41,864 nucleotides of DNA from the NCBI GenBank assembly GCA_905233545.1, contig CAJOEV010000009.1, forward strand, positions 1 to 41,864, written 5' to 3'. Shown here piece after piece: positions 1 to 7,731 of this stretch. The translations under genes were made by a program, and so were the position numbers. Under the pieces are notes generated by a model. The model worked only from the letters and a program-made list of their open reading frames with translations, was not told the DNA's origin and made no database searches. Each line of letters starts with the position of its first letter. Position 1 is the stretch's first letter. Source of the DNA: an uncultured Eubacterium sp. GTDB lineage: Bacteria > Bacillota > Clostridia > Oscillospirales > Acutalibacteraceae.

Positions 1-2
1 AT

Positions 3-530
3 TATCTTTGGTTTATATTCACGAACGACACTGAGCAAATTGTCAGCCCAAATGTTGTTTGGCTTAAGCCGCGTTTGAACATTAGACCGTTCTTGGCTAC
101 TGTTAAGGGTAAAGGGTACGGTGTTCAACTGAGTGACACAGAAGGCGATTGTTATTTTACCAGAGAGTGCGAGGCGTTAGGGCTCCCACTTCTCGTTACG
201 CCCGTCCCGTCGTTTTCAGAGCAAGGGCTAAAAGATGGAGAGAACTGTTATTATCTCCCATTTGATATGCAAGGAATAGATATTGATAAGATAGTCAATG
301 AAATCCCGAAATATAAAGCCTACTGCAAAGAAGATGGCTGGGATAAGGTATTGGTAGATGGTGAATCAACATACACGCCTGGTGCCGCAAATGTTACCGT
401 TCAGCCTATTAAATCCTATTATGACATCGAGCTCGGTGCTAATGTTACAATTAATACTCCCCCGTTCGTGACAACTCTTGAAAGAGCAGAAATGTTACAA
501 AGAGTTGGCGTGTGCAGAATTCTTATGTGA
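3..530 (+). CDS. Glycosyltransferase-like phage protein, 5' end cut off
   Basis: The reading frame is open to the left edge of the window, so the true start lies outside; an internal TTG at 75 is not needed. The visible part contains a stretch resembling the C-terminal half of GT-B glycosyltransferases: LSDTEGDCYF, then ECEALGLPLLVTPVPSF, then a glycine/asparagine-rich turn and LPFDM. In GT-B enzymes the equivalent segment binds the nucleotide sugar. The last 40 residues (IKSYYDIELG to the end) look like the short C-terminal segments of phage tail-region proteins. It sits just upstream of baseplate and fibre genes, so modifying a virion or surface glycan is conceivable but unproven. The family call rests on motif memory only; a tail protein of unknown function is the alternative. 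Confidence 0.5.
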   Translation, partial: YLWFIFTNDTEQIVSPNVVWLKPRLNIRPFLATVKGKGYGVQLSDTEGDCYFTRECEALGLPLLVTPVPSFSEQGLKDGENCYYLPFDMQGIDIDKIVNEIPKYKAYCKEDGWDKVLVDGESTYTPGAANVTVQPIKSYYDIELGANVTINTPPFVTTLERAEMLQRVGVCRILM

Positions 531-615
531 AGAAAAGGAATTGTGATATGAAAACAATTACTTACTACGAGGTATTCGCTTTCATTTAACTATAATAACC
601 TGGAGGTGTAGTTAT

Positions 616-1137
616 ATGAACTACGAAGAAATAGTTGAGTGGGCAAAGAACATCACAGTCATTACTGGCTGTGGTCTTTCTATTTCTGCCTTTCTTGGCT
701 TGATTATTAAGCCCATAAGGAAGAAATTATTAAGATGGTTCATTAAAGTAACTCACTCTGAAGAAATAAAAATGCTTGATGAAAAAATAAACAAAGTCGA
801 GAAAGAAGCAAAGAAAGAAATCTCTGATTTGAACAAGCGATTTGACAAACTTGAAAAAGACACAAGTAGCGCTCTGTCTCAAATAGTGGACGAGATAAAA
901 GATATTGCCAAAAAGATGACCGGCAACGAAGCAGATAGACTTCGTGGGGAATTGTTTAATTATGGTAATCGCTGTCGTAGAGGACTCCCATTGTATGCTG
1001 ATGAATTCAGATATATCCAAACTATTTGGAAGAAATACGATAAAGAGCTTCACGAGAACAGTATCGGAGAAGAAGAATATAAATTTATCTCTGATTATTT
1101 CAATTCTACTATAAATCAAGAGATGAGTAAGAAATAA
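616..1137 (+). CDS. Phage membrane-anchored coiled-coil protein
   Basis: This 173-residue protein starts 8 bases after a GGAGG site. Residues about 15-35 form one hydrophobic helix, followed by a basic stretch and then a long Lys/Glu-rich heptad region (about 50-100) that should form a coiled coil. The C-terminal 70 residues (EADRLRGELF onward) resemble the tail of phage proteins that carry an N-terminal membrane helix and are often annotated near holins or XhlA-like proteins. It lies between the glycosyltransferase-like gene and the baseplate genes. A holin-associated or membrane-tethering role is possible; I do not recognise a defined family. No catalytic motif is visible. Confidence 0.6.
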   Translation: MNYEEIVEWAKNITVITGCGLSISAFLGLIIKPIRKKLLRWFIKVTHSEEIKMLDEKINKVEKEAKKEISDLNKRFDKLEKDTSSALSQIVDEIKDIAKKMTGNEADRLRGELFNYGNRCRRGLPLYADEFRYIQTIWKKYDKELHENSIGEEEYKFISDYFNSTINQEMSKK

Positions 1138-1157
1138 GAAACGAAAGGAGAAACTCA

Positions 1158-1607
1158 ATGGCTAAAATTGTGTGTTACGATTACTACGGCAATACGGTCT
1201 CAACATTAACCCAGTGGGATACTAATAGAATTGTAATAATAAAAGATTGGGGATATGACTCGGCTCCCGTTGTACTAATTTCAACTATTTCGGGAGAATC
1301 CACTTATACTGTAGAAAGCGTTTTGTCAAACGGTGAAGTTTCTTTTTATATTCCTAATGATTTATTAGAACAAGAGAAAAAAATTATAATTCATTTATGT
1401 TTGAATAGAACTTTTTATGAAGAGGTCTTAGATTCATCGTCAAACGATTTTGGCAATTATTATATTTTTGACAATTCTGAATATACAAAAGCTACTGGTA
1501 GTTATAGTTCTGAACAGACATATTATGTTCAAAAAAACGAAATAGAGACTATTTATGAAATAAAACTACCTATCAGAAAAAGAACAAATCCTGGGGGTGA
1601 CGAGTAA
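1158..1607 (+). CDS. Stand-alone BppU-like baseplate N-terminal domain protein
   Basis: This 149-residue protein consists almost entirely of the domain that begins the next gene. Both share a YGN-x-x-S-x-LTQWD opening, a WGYDSAP core, an IPN/VPN strand, and an ending at an R-K-x-x-P element. This pattern fits the N-terminal domain of phage baseplate upper proteins (BppU family), which attaches fibres to the baseplate. Here the protein stops right after RKRTNPGG, where the neighbour continues into a fibre. The start follows a GAAAGGAG site, and the next gene begins three bases after the stop. It may cap or share the baseplate socket with the longer protein, or be a duplicate that has lost its fibre. 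Confidence 0.65.
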   Translation: MAKIVCYDYYGNTVSTLTQWDTNRIVIIKDWGYDSAPVVLISTISGESTYTVESVLSNGEVSFYIPNDLLEQEKKIIIHLCLNRTFYEEVLDSSSNDFGNYYIFDNSEYTKATGSYSSEQTYYVQKNEIETIYEIKLPIRKRTNPGGDE

Positions 1608-1609
1608 CT

Positions 1610-2767
1610 ATGGTAAAACCTACATTAAAAACAACATTGTCTGATTTTTATGGCAATCCTATCTCCTCTCTAACCCAGTGGGATAGTAATGTAACATTAT
1701 ATATAAATAATTGGGGGTACGATAGTGCCCCCATTATTCATTTTTTGGATAGACCCGAAACTAAATCGTGCACGGTACAAACGACATTAGAAGAAGTAAA
1801 TGGAAATAAAAGAGTTGTTTTATGTGTGCCAAACATAATGCTTCAAGGTTGTAGTCCTATAAATTTATTTATTGCCTTACAGAGAAATAAACAAACCACA
1901 GAATCTGAAGAAATTGGAATCGATAACAATACTGAGATAAAAGTTCTCTATAAAGAAGAAATAAAGGTTCAGCGCAGAAAACAACCAGATGATTATATTT
2001 ATGAAGATAACGTTGAATTTATCCAACTTGAAGAAGTTCTCGAAGATTTAGAAGATGCTATCGCCGCATTCAATTTAAAATCAGAAGAATTGCAAGAATA
2101 TATGGATAATTTTGAAAGAAGAGCAGAAGATGGAGAATTTGACGGCAAAGATGGTAAAGATGGAATTGACGGGAAAGACGGCGTGGATGGACAAGATGGT
2201 TTCTCTCCGTTAGTTACTGTAACTGAAGGAGTTGGTACACATCAAGTTACAATAACTGATGTTCAGGGCGACCACGATTTTTCCGTTAACGACGGTAAAG
2301 ATGGAAAAGATGGTGCTCAAGGTATCTCACCAGTTCTTACAATTACCCAAAGTGGACAAGATACTATTTTTACAGTAGTAGATGCCACTGGCACTAAAAT
2401 TACCACTTTATCTATTCCTCGTTTTACTGCGGGAAGTGGAATATCTATAGTTAATGGTGTTATTTCTGCAACATTAAATTGGACAGTAGAAGTTTATAAT
2501 AGTTTTGGTGACTTGCCATTAACGGGACAAGAAAGAGTTTTCTATTTCGTTAGAAGAACAACTACTTCTACAAAGGATATATTTGATGAATATGTTTGGG
2601 TTAATAATGATTATGAATTAATTGGCAATACACAAGTAGATTTAAGTGGATACTTAACTAAAACTGAAGCCACAGAAATATATCAAGAAAAATTAACAGT
2701 TGGAAATCAAGTTAGTATTAATCAGAACAATGAGATTTCAGCATTTACTAAGGTGGTGATTTTCTAA
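1610..2767 (+). CDS. Phage tail fibre with BppU-like N-terminus and collagen-like repeats
   Basis: This 385-residue protein has three parts. Residues 1-130 are the BppU-like baseplate-binding domain shared with the preceding gene. Residues about 140-175 are acidic and helical. Two short Gly-x-Asp/Gly-Lys-Asp collagen-like triplet runs follow, at about 180-197 and 228-238. The C-terminal part contains a DLP-x-TG...YVW-x-N-x-x-YELIG element common in phage fibres and ends in SAFTKVVIF. The stop overlaps the next ATG by one base (TAATG), and the codons for TKVV supply the next ribosome site (AAGGTGGTG). It is the likely trunk of the host-recognition fibre, with downstream genes providing distal modules. 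Confidence 0.75.
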   Translation: MVKPTLKTTLSDFYGNPISSLTQWDSNVTLYINNWGYDSAPIIHFLDRPETKSCTVQTTLEEVNGNKRVVLCVPNIMLQGCSPINLFIALQRNKQTTESEEIGIDNNTEIKVLYKEEIKVQRRKQPDDYIYEDNVEFIQLEEVLEDLEDAIAAFNLKSEELQEYMDNFERRAEDGEFDGKDGKDGIDGKDGVDGQDGFSPLVTVTEGVGTHQVTITDVQGDHDFSVNDGKDGKDGAQGISPVLTITQSGQDTIFTVVDATGTKITTLSIPRFTAGSGISIVNGVISATLNWTVEVYNSFGDLPLTGQERVFYFVRRTTTSTKDIFDEYVWVNNDYELIGNTQVDLSGYLTKTEATEIYQEKLTVGNQVSINQNNEISAFTKVVIF

Positions 2768-3573
2768 TGGCAGAGTATATAAATGGGAATGAAGTTGTGC
2801 CTGTTATTCCGCAAATCCCCACAGGTGCTAAAAGCATAACTGAAAATGGCATAGTTGATGTTACTAATTATGCAACGGCTGACGTTCAGGTTGTTGATAC
2901 AGACTTAGTAGGGCTTGCAGAAGGTAATTTAGTTTCACTTACAAATGCAAATATAACAAGGGTCAGAGCGTATGCTTTTTATTATGATACCGTCATTGAA
3001 GAGGTTGTTCTGCCTAACGCGACAACTATTCTTCAGAATGCGTTTCGTAGCGCGACAGCCTTAGAAAAAGTTGATGTTCCATCACTTATCAATCTCGGTA
3101 ACGATGCTTTCAGAAATTGTTCTGCGCTTGAATTGTTTATCGTAAGCAAGAACGTTACAAACATATATGACAACTGTTTTAGAGATAGTGGTTTAAAAGC
3201 TATCATATTGAAGCGAGAAAATACAATCACAGTTGCTTCAAACGTTGACGTATTCACCAACACCCCATTCAGAAATGGTGTTGGCGGTGTTGCATATGTG
3301 CCATATAACCTCATCACCAATTATCAATCACACTTTGTGTGGGGTAACTTGGAAAGTACAACCTTTAAATCAATTCAAGAGAACCTTGCAGCGCTTTATG
3401 ATTTGGGCGTTAATATAACGGATTATTACGAAATCGTTGACGAGCTTCCGACAACAGATATTGACAATACAAAAACCTATTGGATATTAGATAGCGGCAC
3501 AACTTATCATCAGTATTTCCACGGCAGTGGAAGTTGGGAACAACTTGCAGATATAATTTTAGGAGGTGAATAA
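2767..3573 (+). CDS. Tail-fibre module with BspA-type leucine-rich repeats (copy A1)
   Basis: This 268-residue protein opens with a GAKSITENG...DVTNYA segment typical of phage tail proteins. It continues into four or so LRR_5 (BspA-type) repeats of the form LPN-x-x-x-I...AF-x-x-x-x-x-L at about residues 65-150. Next comes a TPFRNG-GG-YVPY element and a C-terminal domain ending in VDELP...SWEQLADI-LGG. LRR_5 repeats usually mediate surface or protein binding, so this is a receptor-binding candidate. It is closely paralogous to the gene starting at 4319. Its base composition is less AT-rich than the fibre gene that follows. The GGAGGTGAA over its last codons and stop is the ribosome site of the next gene. 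Confidence 0.75.
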   Translation: MAEYINGNEVVPVIPQIPTGAKSITENGIVDVTNYATADVQVVDTDLVGLAEGNLVSLTNANITRVRAYAFYYDTVIEEVVLPNATTILQNAFRSATALEKVDVPSLINLGNDAFRNCSALELFIVSKNVTNIYDNCFRDSGLKAIILKRENTITVASNVDVFTNTPFRNGVGGVAYVPYNLITNYQSHFVWGNLESTTFKSIQENLAALYDLGVNITDYYEIVDELPTTDIDNTKTYWILDSGTTYHQYFHGSGSWEQLADIILGGE

Positions 3574-3575
3574 TT

Positions 3576-4322
3576 ATGCCATATACACCAACAGAATTAG
3601 AACTAAAAGGTGAAAGAGTATTTACTAAAGCCGATTGGGAGTCTATGATGAATAATCCCAATAAACAGCTTATTAAAGATGGCGTTGTAGTCCATACTTA
3701 TTCGCCTACAATTTATAAATATAAAGTTATACAAAGTTATTATGATAAAGATGAAGTCGATACTTTATTAAATACTAAAGTAAACATATCTCAAGGAGTA
3801 GCTAATGCAGGTAAAACTTTAGGTATTAATTCAAGTGGTAATGTAGAAGTATCTGGTGATATTTATAATAAGTTTGAAGTTATTTATACTTGTACTTATA
3901 ATGACCAGACTGATACTTATACAATAACTAATTGTAATCATAATTATAGTGAAATATCCGATGCAATTGATAATGGATATGATATTGTAGCTAAAATTAA
4001 CATTGATTATTTAGGTCATATTGAAACTACAAAATTACAATTTGTTGATATTAATCCAGACTATATATATTTTTCTATAAGTGCTAATTACGCACATATG
4101 AATATAGAACATTCTTCTCAGAATACTTATAGTCTCACAATAATACAACTTGTAAGCACTGATGATATAGTTCAATCAACTGGTAATAATGAAGATTATA
4201 TTATGTCACAAGAAGCAACTACAAGAGAATTAAATACTAAACAAAATACTTTAACCGCAGGTAATAATATTAATATTAATAATAATAATATATCTTCCTA
4301 TATGGAGGTGACATTCATATGA
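3576..4322 (+). CDS. Tail-fibre module of the non-LRR type (copy B1)
   Basis: This is a 248-residue protein with strikingly AT-rich coding and few CG dinucleotides compared with its LRR neighbours. Residues 1-70 (TKADWESMM...KDGVVVHTYSP...YYDKDEVDTLLNTK) are matched by the start of the gene at 5104, so the two are paralogues. The middle is beta-strand-like and rich in Asn, Tyr, Ile and Thr. The C-terminus is low-complexity (INNNNI) and ends in SYMEVTFI. The ATG-GAG-GTG codons of that motif double as the ribosome site of the next gene, and the genes overlap by four bases (ATGA). It is probably a trimeric fibre segment; I do not recognise a named family. Confidence 0.7.
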   Translation: MPYTPTELELKGERVFTKADWESMMNNPNKQLIKDGVVVHTYSPTIYKYKVIQSYYDKDEVDTLLNTKVNISQGVANAGKTLGINSSGNVEVSGDIYNKFEVIYTCTYNDQTDTYTITNCNHNYSEISDAIDNGYDIVAKINIDYLGHIETTKLQFVDINPDYIYFSISANYAHMNIEHSSQNTYSLTIIQLVSTDDIVQSTGNNEDYIMSQEATTRELNTKQNTLTAGNNININNNNISSYMEVTFI

Positions 4323-5104
4323 GTATTTTTATGAATGGAGAAGAGTATGGTCCTGTAGTTTTAGAGAAAGATAACACAACGCTGTATGCCCTGTTAAACG
4401 GAAGTTTGACTGAATTTGAAAACAGCGATGTAACATCTTTAAGAGGCAGAGCATTCGCAAACGCTAATTCATTAATAACAGTATTTCTTCCTAATGTAAC
4501 ATCTTTTGGCGAGTTTGTTTTCTTTCGTTGTTACAATTTGAAAAATGTTTATCTTCCTGCATTAAGCTCTTTTACTACAAATGGACAGTTTCAGGAATGT
4601 ACATCACTTGAAAAAATAATGTTTGGGCAACAACTCCCAAGAATTTCGTCGTCAATGTTTAATGGGTGTAGCGCATTAATGAATGTTGTTTTAACAAAAA
4701 CAAGTGTTACACAGCTCCAAAGTATAAACGCTTTCTCTGAAACACCTTTTAGAAATGGAACAGGCGGAACCGTTTATGTTCCTTATTGGATAACTGTTAG
4801 TGGACAAACTGTAAATGGTGTAACAGCTTATTCAACTGCAACTAATTGGAGCACGCTAAAAACTGAAAGCACAACCTTTAAATCAATTCAAGAAAATCTT
4901 GTTGAGCTTCAAACACTTGATGTTTACGGCTTTAAGCTATCAGATTATTACTTAATCGTTGACGAGTTACCGCAAACAGATATTGCAACAGATAAGATTT
5001 ATTTTATTCTTAAAACAGGTGAAACGAATAAATACGAACAGTGGTTCCACAGCAGTAGTAGTTGGGAACAATTAGAAGATATAACATTAGGAGGTAATTC
5101 TTAA
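4319..5104 (+). CDS. Tail-fibre module with BspA-type leucine-rich repeats (copy A2)
   Basis: This 261-residue paralogue of the gene at 2767 has a much shorter N-terminus but the same order of parts. LRR_5 repeats (SLRGRAFANANSL...LPNVTSFGEFVF, then NVYLPALSSF) are followed by a TPFRNGTGGTVYVPYW element, then STTFKSIQENL, shared almost word for word with copy A1. The C-terminal domain is again VDELP...SSSWEQLEDI-LGG. The repeats suggest a binding surface for a host cell-wall or capsule ligand. Its stop overlaps the next start by one base, and the GGAGGTAA that ends it is the next ribosome site. Together with copy B2 it makes a duplicated two-gene cassette. Confidence 0.75.
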   Translation: MSIFMNGEEYGPVVLEKDNTTLYALLNGSLTEFENSDVTSLRGRAFANANSLITVFLPNVTSFGEFVFFRCYNLKNVYLPALSSFTTNGQFQECTSLEKIMFGQQLPRISSSMFNGCSALMNVVLTKTSVTQLQSINAFSETPFRNGTGGTVYVPYWITVSGQTVNGVTAYSTATNWSTLKTESTTFKSIQENLVELQTLDVYGFKLSDYYLIVDELPQTDIATDKIYFILKTGETNKYEQWFHSSSSWEQLEDITLGGNS

Positions 5105-6546
5105 TGGCAGCACAAACAATACATCAAGAAAAGGCATTAGTTTTATCTAAAACTGAATATAATACATTATATACTACTGGTACTCTTACTAAAGATGGTG
5201 TTACATATACTTATTCACCTAATGTAGAGTATAGGGTTAAAGGTCATTATTTAGATAGTGATGAAATTACAACTATATTAAATGGGTATGTAACAGGTAC
5301 TTATGCGGATAACACCTACCAAACTAAGACAGGCAGAACAGGAATAGACCTATCAAGTGGAACCTCGGAAAATCCCATTAGTTTATCGAATACAACAATA
5401 ATTCCTCTTGGTATTCATGATGTAGTAAATGGTGGTTATATTTGTGCAAGTAATTATCAATCAGGCGATTTAACAATTATGGAAATTCCTACAGGTTCCA
5501 TTTTATCAACTGATGGAGAGTATACGACATTAATTATAAATGGATACTTCTATTTCGTTGACAATGAAGGTATTCGAGTTACAAATTGGGCGAGTGGTGG
5601 TGTACTTTTCCCTTATTCATATATGGAAGTAACATTTTTAAGTAAAAGCGATGCACAAACAAACTATCAACCTTTGTTAGGATGGACAGCATTAGATTTA
5701 ACAGGTAATACTACATCAAGTAATCCTCGCTCATTATCAACAATAACCACAGCTACAGGTACGGGATTCTATTATGTTACTGTAGGAGGGTATGTATGTG
5801 CAGATAACTGGCAATCTGGCGATAATACATATTTATATTTATCTGAAGGAGATATCGTTAATATAGGAAATATTTATACAACTGTGATACAAAATGATGG
5901 TATTTCTTTTGTTGATAATGCAGGAATCCTGATAACTGACTGGCAATGTTCTGATAAATTAGCATTATCATATGGTATATTATCAACTATATTTTTATCT
6001 CAATCAACTGCTCAACAAACATATCAACCGTTGCCTTCATCAATAACTTTATCTGATAATACAACTACTTTAGATACATTTACAGATAATACTTATGATG
6101 GTTCTACTACAACTGATGTAGTATTCGAATTACCTAATACCCCAGTAGCAAGTGTTACAAGTGTAACAGTAGGTGGTACATTATTAACAGTAACTACTGA
6201 TTATACAGTAAATGGTAATGAAGTTACTATTCTTGATATGAGTTCGTACTCAGCAGGTGTTACAGTTGAAATAGTATATAGTTATTATTCTACAACTACT
6301 TTAGCTAATAATACAGAATATTATTCTCCAAGTGGAGGATTAAGTACATTAGTATTTGATTATCCTCAAGGTAATTTTGAATGTTATATGAGTTTAACAT
6401 TTGCAAGTAGCGGAACTATTACTGTAATCTTTCCAGAGTCCTCTTATATTGGAGATGCACCTACATTTGCTAATGATGAAACTTGGGAGATTAGTATTAA
6501 GAATGGTGTAATAGTAGCAGGTAAGGTGGAGAGTGCTAATGAATAA
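5104..6546 (+). CDS. Long tail-fibre module with internal duplication (copy B2)
   Basis: This 480-residue protein shares its N-terminus (about 1-65) with copy B1. Two tandem repeats of about 113 residues follow, at about 78-190 and 194-308. Each runs from an IDLS/LDLT strand through GGY-C-NWQSGD to FVDN-GI, ending in a Y-x-x-x-x-x-FLSxSxAQxxYQPL motif. Residues 310-480 are Thr/Ser/Asn-rich and beta-like, a plausible distal tip. Coding is very AT-rich. At residues 172-178 lies SYMEVTF, the motif with which B1 ends, here read through. The next gene starts inside the last codons. This is likely the terminal adhesive fibre; no enzymatic motif is visible. Confidence 0.7.
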   Translation: MAAQTIHQEKALVLSKTEYNTLYTTGTLTKDGVTYTYSPNVEYRVKGHYLDSDEITTILNGYVTGTYADNTYQTKTGRTGIDLSSGTSENPISLSNTTIIPLGIHDVVNGGYICASNYQSGDLTIMEIPTGSILSTDGEYTTLIINGYFYFVDNEGIRVTNWASGGVLFPYSYMEVTFLSKSDAQTNYQPLLGWTALDLTGNTTSSNPRSLSTITTATGTGFYYVTVGGYVCADNWQSGDNTYLYLSEGDIVNIGNIYTTVIQNDGISFVDNAGILITDWQCSDKLALSYGILSTIFLSQSTAQQTYQPLPSSITLSDNTTTLDTFTDNTYDGSTTTDVVFELPNTPVASVTSVTVGGTLLTVTTDYTVNGNEVTILDMSSYSAGVTVEIVYSYYSTTTLANNTEYYSPSGGLSTLVFDYPQGNFECYMSLTFASSGTITVIFPESSYIGDAPTFANDETWEISIKNGVIVAGKVESANE

Positions 6547-7237
6547 TAGAAGAAAATTAATAGAAACTATTTCTAAAAGTCCTTATCCCTCATATACGTT
6601 GCCCGATGGTTACGTTGCTTGTGATTATGTAACCAACGGTAAAACAACTCAGAATGTAGGACAAAAATACTTTGATACAGGTTTCTTACCTTCTTATAAC
6701 TACACTTATAAAATTAAATATAAATTATTAAAAAATCCAACTAATGCCTCATATGGTTGGGTAGATATTTGGGGTATCGGTAATGTCACTGGAGGAACTA
6801 ATTATAATACAAGATTAAATGCTAATGGTTCAACTACTTTAGGACAAAGAATGGGTTCAGGTACAATTAAAAGCATTTCTTATTCTGATTATAATTTAAC
6901 TTGGAGCGATACTATTGATTATTCTTATGATTCACCTAATAACAAAATTGTTATTAATGGAAATGAAATAATAACAAATACACCATCTGGAAGATTAGCA
7001 TCCAAAACAATGTTAGTAGGTACAGCTAAAAATGGTGGTTCAAGTGGTAATAGCGATCAGGTTATTGCTCTAACTATACCTAACCTAGCATTGTATGGTT
7101 GGGAAATATGGAATAATAAGACATTAATTCAGTGGTTTGTTCCTTGTTATAAGGACGGAGTTGGCTATGTTTATGATGTTATTGCTGATGAAATTAAGCC
7201 TGGGGTAAATGGTTCTTGGGGTTATGGTTTTGATTAA
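6539..7237 (+). CDS. Concanavalin-like phage tail/adhesin protein
   Basis: I place the start at the ATG seven bases after the AAGGTGGAG site rather than at the GTG two codons earlier; it overlaps the preceding stop by eight bases. The product is about 232 residues. After a short basic leader, LPDGYVACDYVTNG...QKYFDTGF matches the opening of the beta-sandwich domain often found at the end of phage tail operons (consensus LPAGYTEVEYI-x-STGTQYIDTG). The C-terminus, with GWEIWNNKTLIQWFVPCYKD-GVGY-YD, also fits that domain. Such proteins are thought to bind glycans, though the ligand is unknown here. Confidence 0.7.
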   Translation: MNNRRKLIETISKSPYPSYTLPDGYVACDYVTNGKTTQNVGQKYFDTGFLPSYNYTYKIKYKLLKNPTNASYGWVDIWGIGNVTGGTNYNTRLNANGSTTLGQRMGSGTIKSISYSDYNLTWSDTIDYSYDSPNNKIVINGNEIITNTPSGRLASKTMLVGTAKNGGSSGNSDQVIALTIPNLALYGWEIWNNKTLIQWFVPCYKDGVGYVYDVIADEIKPGVNGSWGYGFD

Positions 7238-7254
7238 CAAGGAGGATAATATAA

Positions 7255-7506
7255 ATGTTTTATAAATACATAGATAAAGATAATATAACTCTTGCTCCTC
7301 ATCCTCTTAAAGTAAATGGAAGAGATATCTTTACAACAGATGAAAAGATTTATAATGAGTATGGTTATTATCGTCTTGAAAGAGAAGATTATCCTCAAGA
7401 TGAAAAACAATATTCTCCGTATTACGAATTAGCTGATAATATAATTTATCAAAAGTGGGAAGAAATTGAAATCCCTGATGTTGTGGAGGATGAATTAAAT
7501 GAGTAA
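7255..7506 (+). CDS. Small XkdW-like phage protein
   Basis: This 83-residue acidic protein follows a good AAGGAGG site. It begins FYKYIDKDNITLAPHPLK and contains GRDIFTTDEKIYNEYGY, a pattern I associate with short proteins encoded next to tail-fibre genes in Clostridia prophages, similar in position to XkdW. No membrane segment is present. The function is unknown; a tail-assembly or fibre-chaperone role is possible from its position. The last codons overlap the start of the next tiny gene by eight bases. Confidence 0.6.
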   Translation: MFYKYIDKDNITLAPHPLKVNGRDIFTTDEKIYNEYGYYRLEREDYPQDEKQYSPYYELADNIIYQKWEEIEIPDVVEDELNE

Positions 7507-7597
7507 TGAAACAGTAACGCTTATAGTCACTTTTGCAGGAATTACAATCGGAACGCTTGGCGGAATATTTGCAAGTGCAAAACTTTCAAAACTTTAA
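7499..7597 (+). CDS. 32-residue single-helix membrane peptide
   Basis: The ATG overlaps the preceding stop and follows GTGGAGGATG, a convincing ribosome site. The product has one hydrophobic helix (TLIVTFAGITIGTLGGIFA) and ends in a short basic tail. Its place at the end of the tail operon, where holins usually sit, makes it a candidate mini-holin or membrane regulator of lysis. It is too short to assign by family. The overlap, ribosome site and uninterrupted hydrophobic pattern argue that it is real. Confidence 0.5.
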   Translation: MSNETVTLIVTFAGITIGTLGGIFASAKLSKL

Positions 7598-7625
7598 CAA
7601 AAATATTTATTGGAGAGAATGAGGT

Positions 7626-7715
7626 ATGACTGATGCAATAATAATAGCCCTGACTATTCACGCAATTGTAATAGTTGGGGCTTTTATAGGAATGATAATA
7701 ATTATTTGTAAATGA
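7626..7715 (+). CDS. 29-residue hydrophobic peptide
   Basis: A GGAGAGAATGAGGT ribosome site stands directly before the ATG. The peptide is one hydrophobic helix (IIIALTIHAIVIVGAFIGMI) ending in CK. It is the second of two tiny membrane peptides in a row and, like the first, may belong to the lysis cassette. Nothing identifies a family. The strong ribosome site is the best evidence; a non-coding stretch that happens to be Ile-rich remains possible. Confidence 0.4.
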   Translation: MTDAIIIALTIHAIVIVGAFIGMIIIICK

Positions 7716-7731
7716 TTTTAATTTTACTCAT

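Noticed and set aside
548-589. 13-codon frame after an AAAGGAA site between the first two phage genes
   Set aside because: Too short to support as a gene, and without any recognisable composition or overlap.
2767-6546. Diversity-generating retroelement target in the tail fibres
   Set aside because: No reverse transcriptase or template repeat is visible, and the A/B similarity is whole-module, not adenine-specific.
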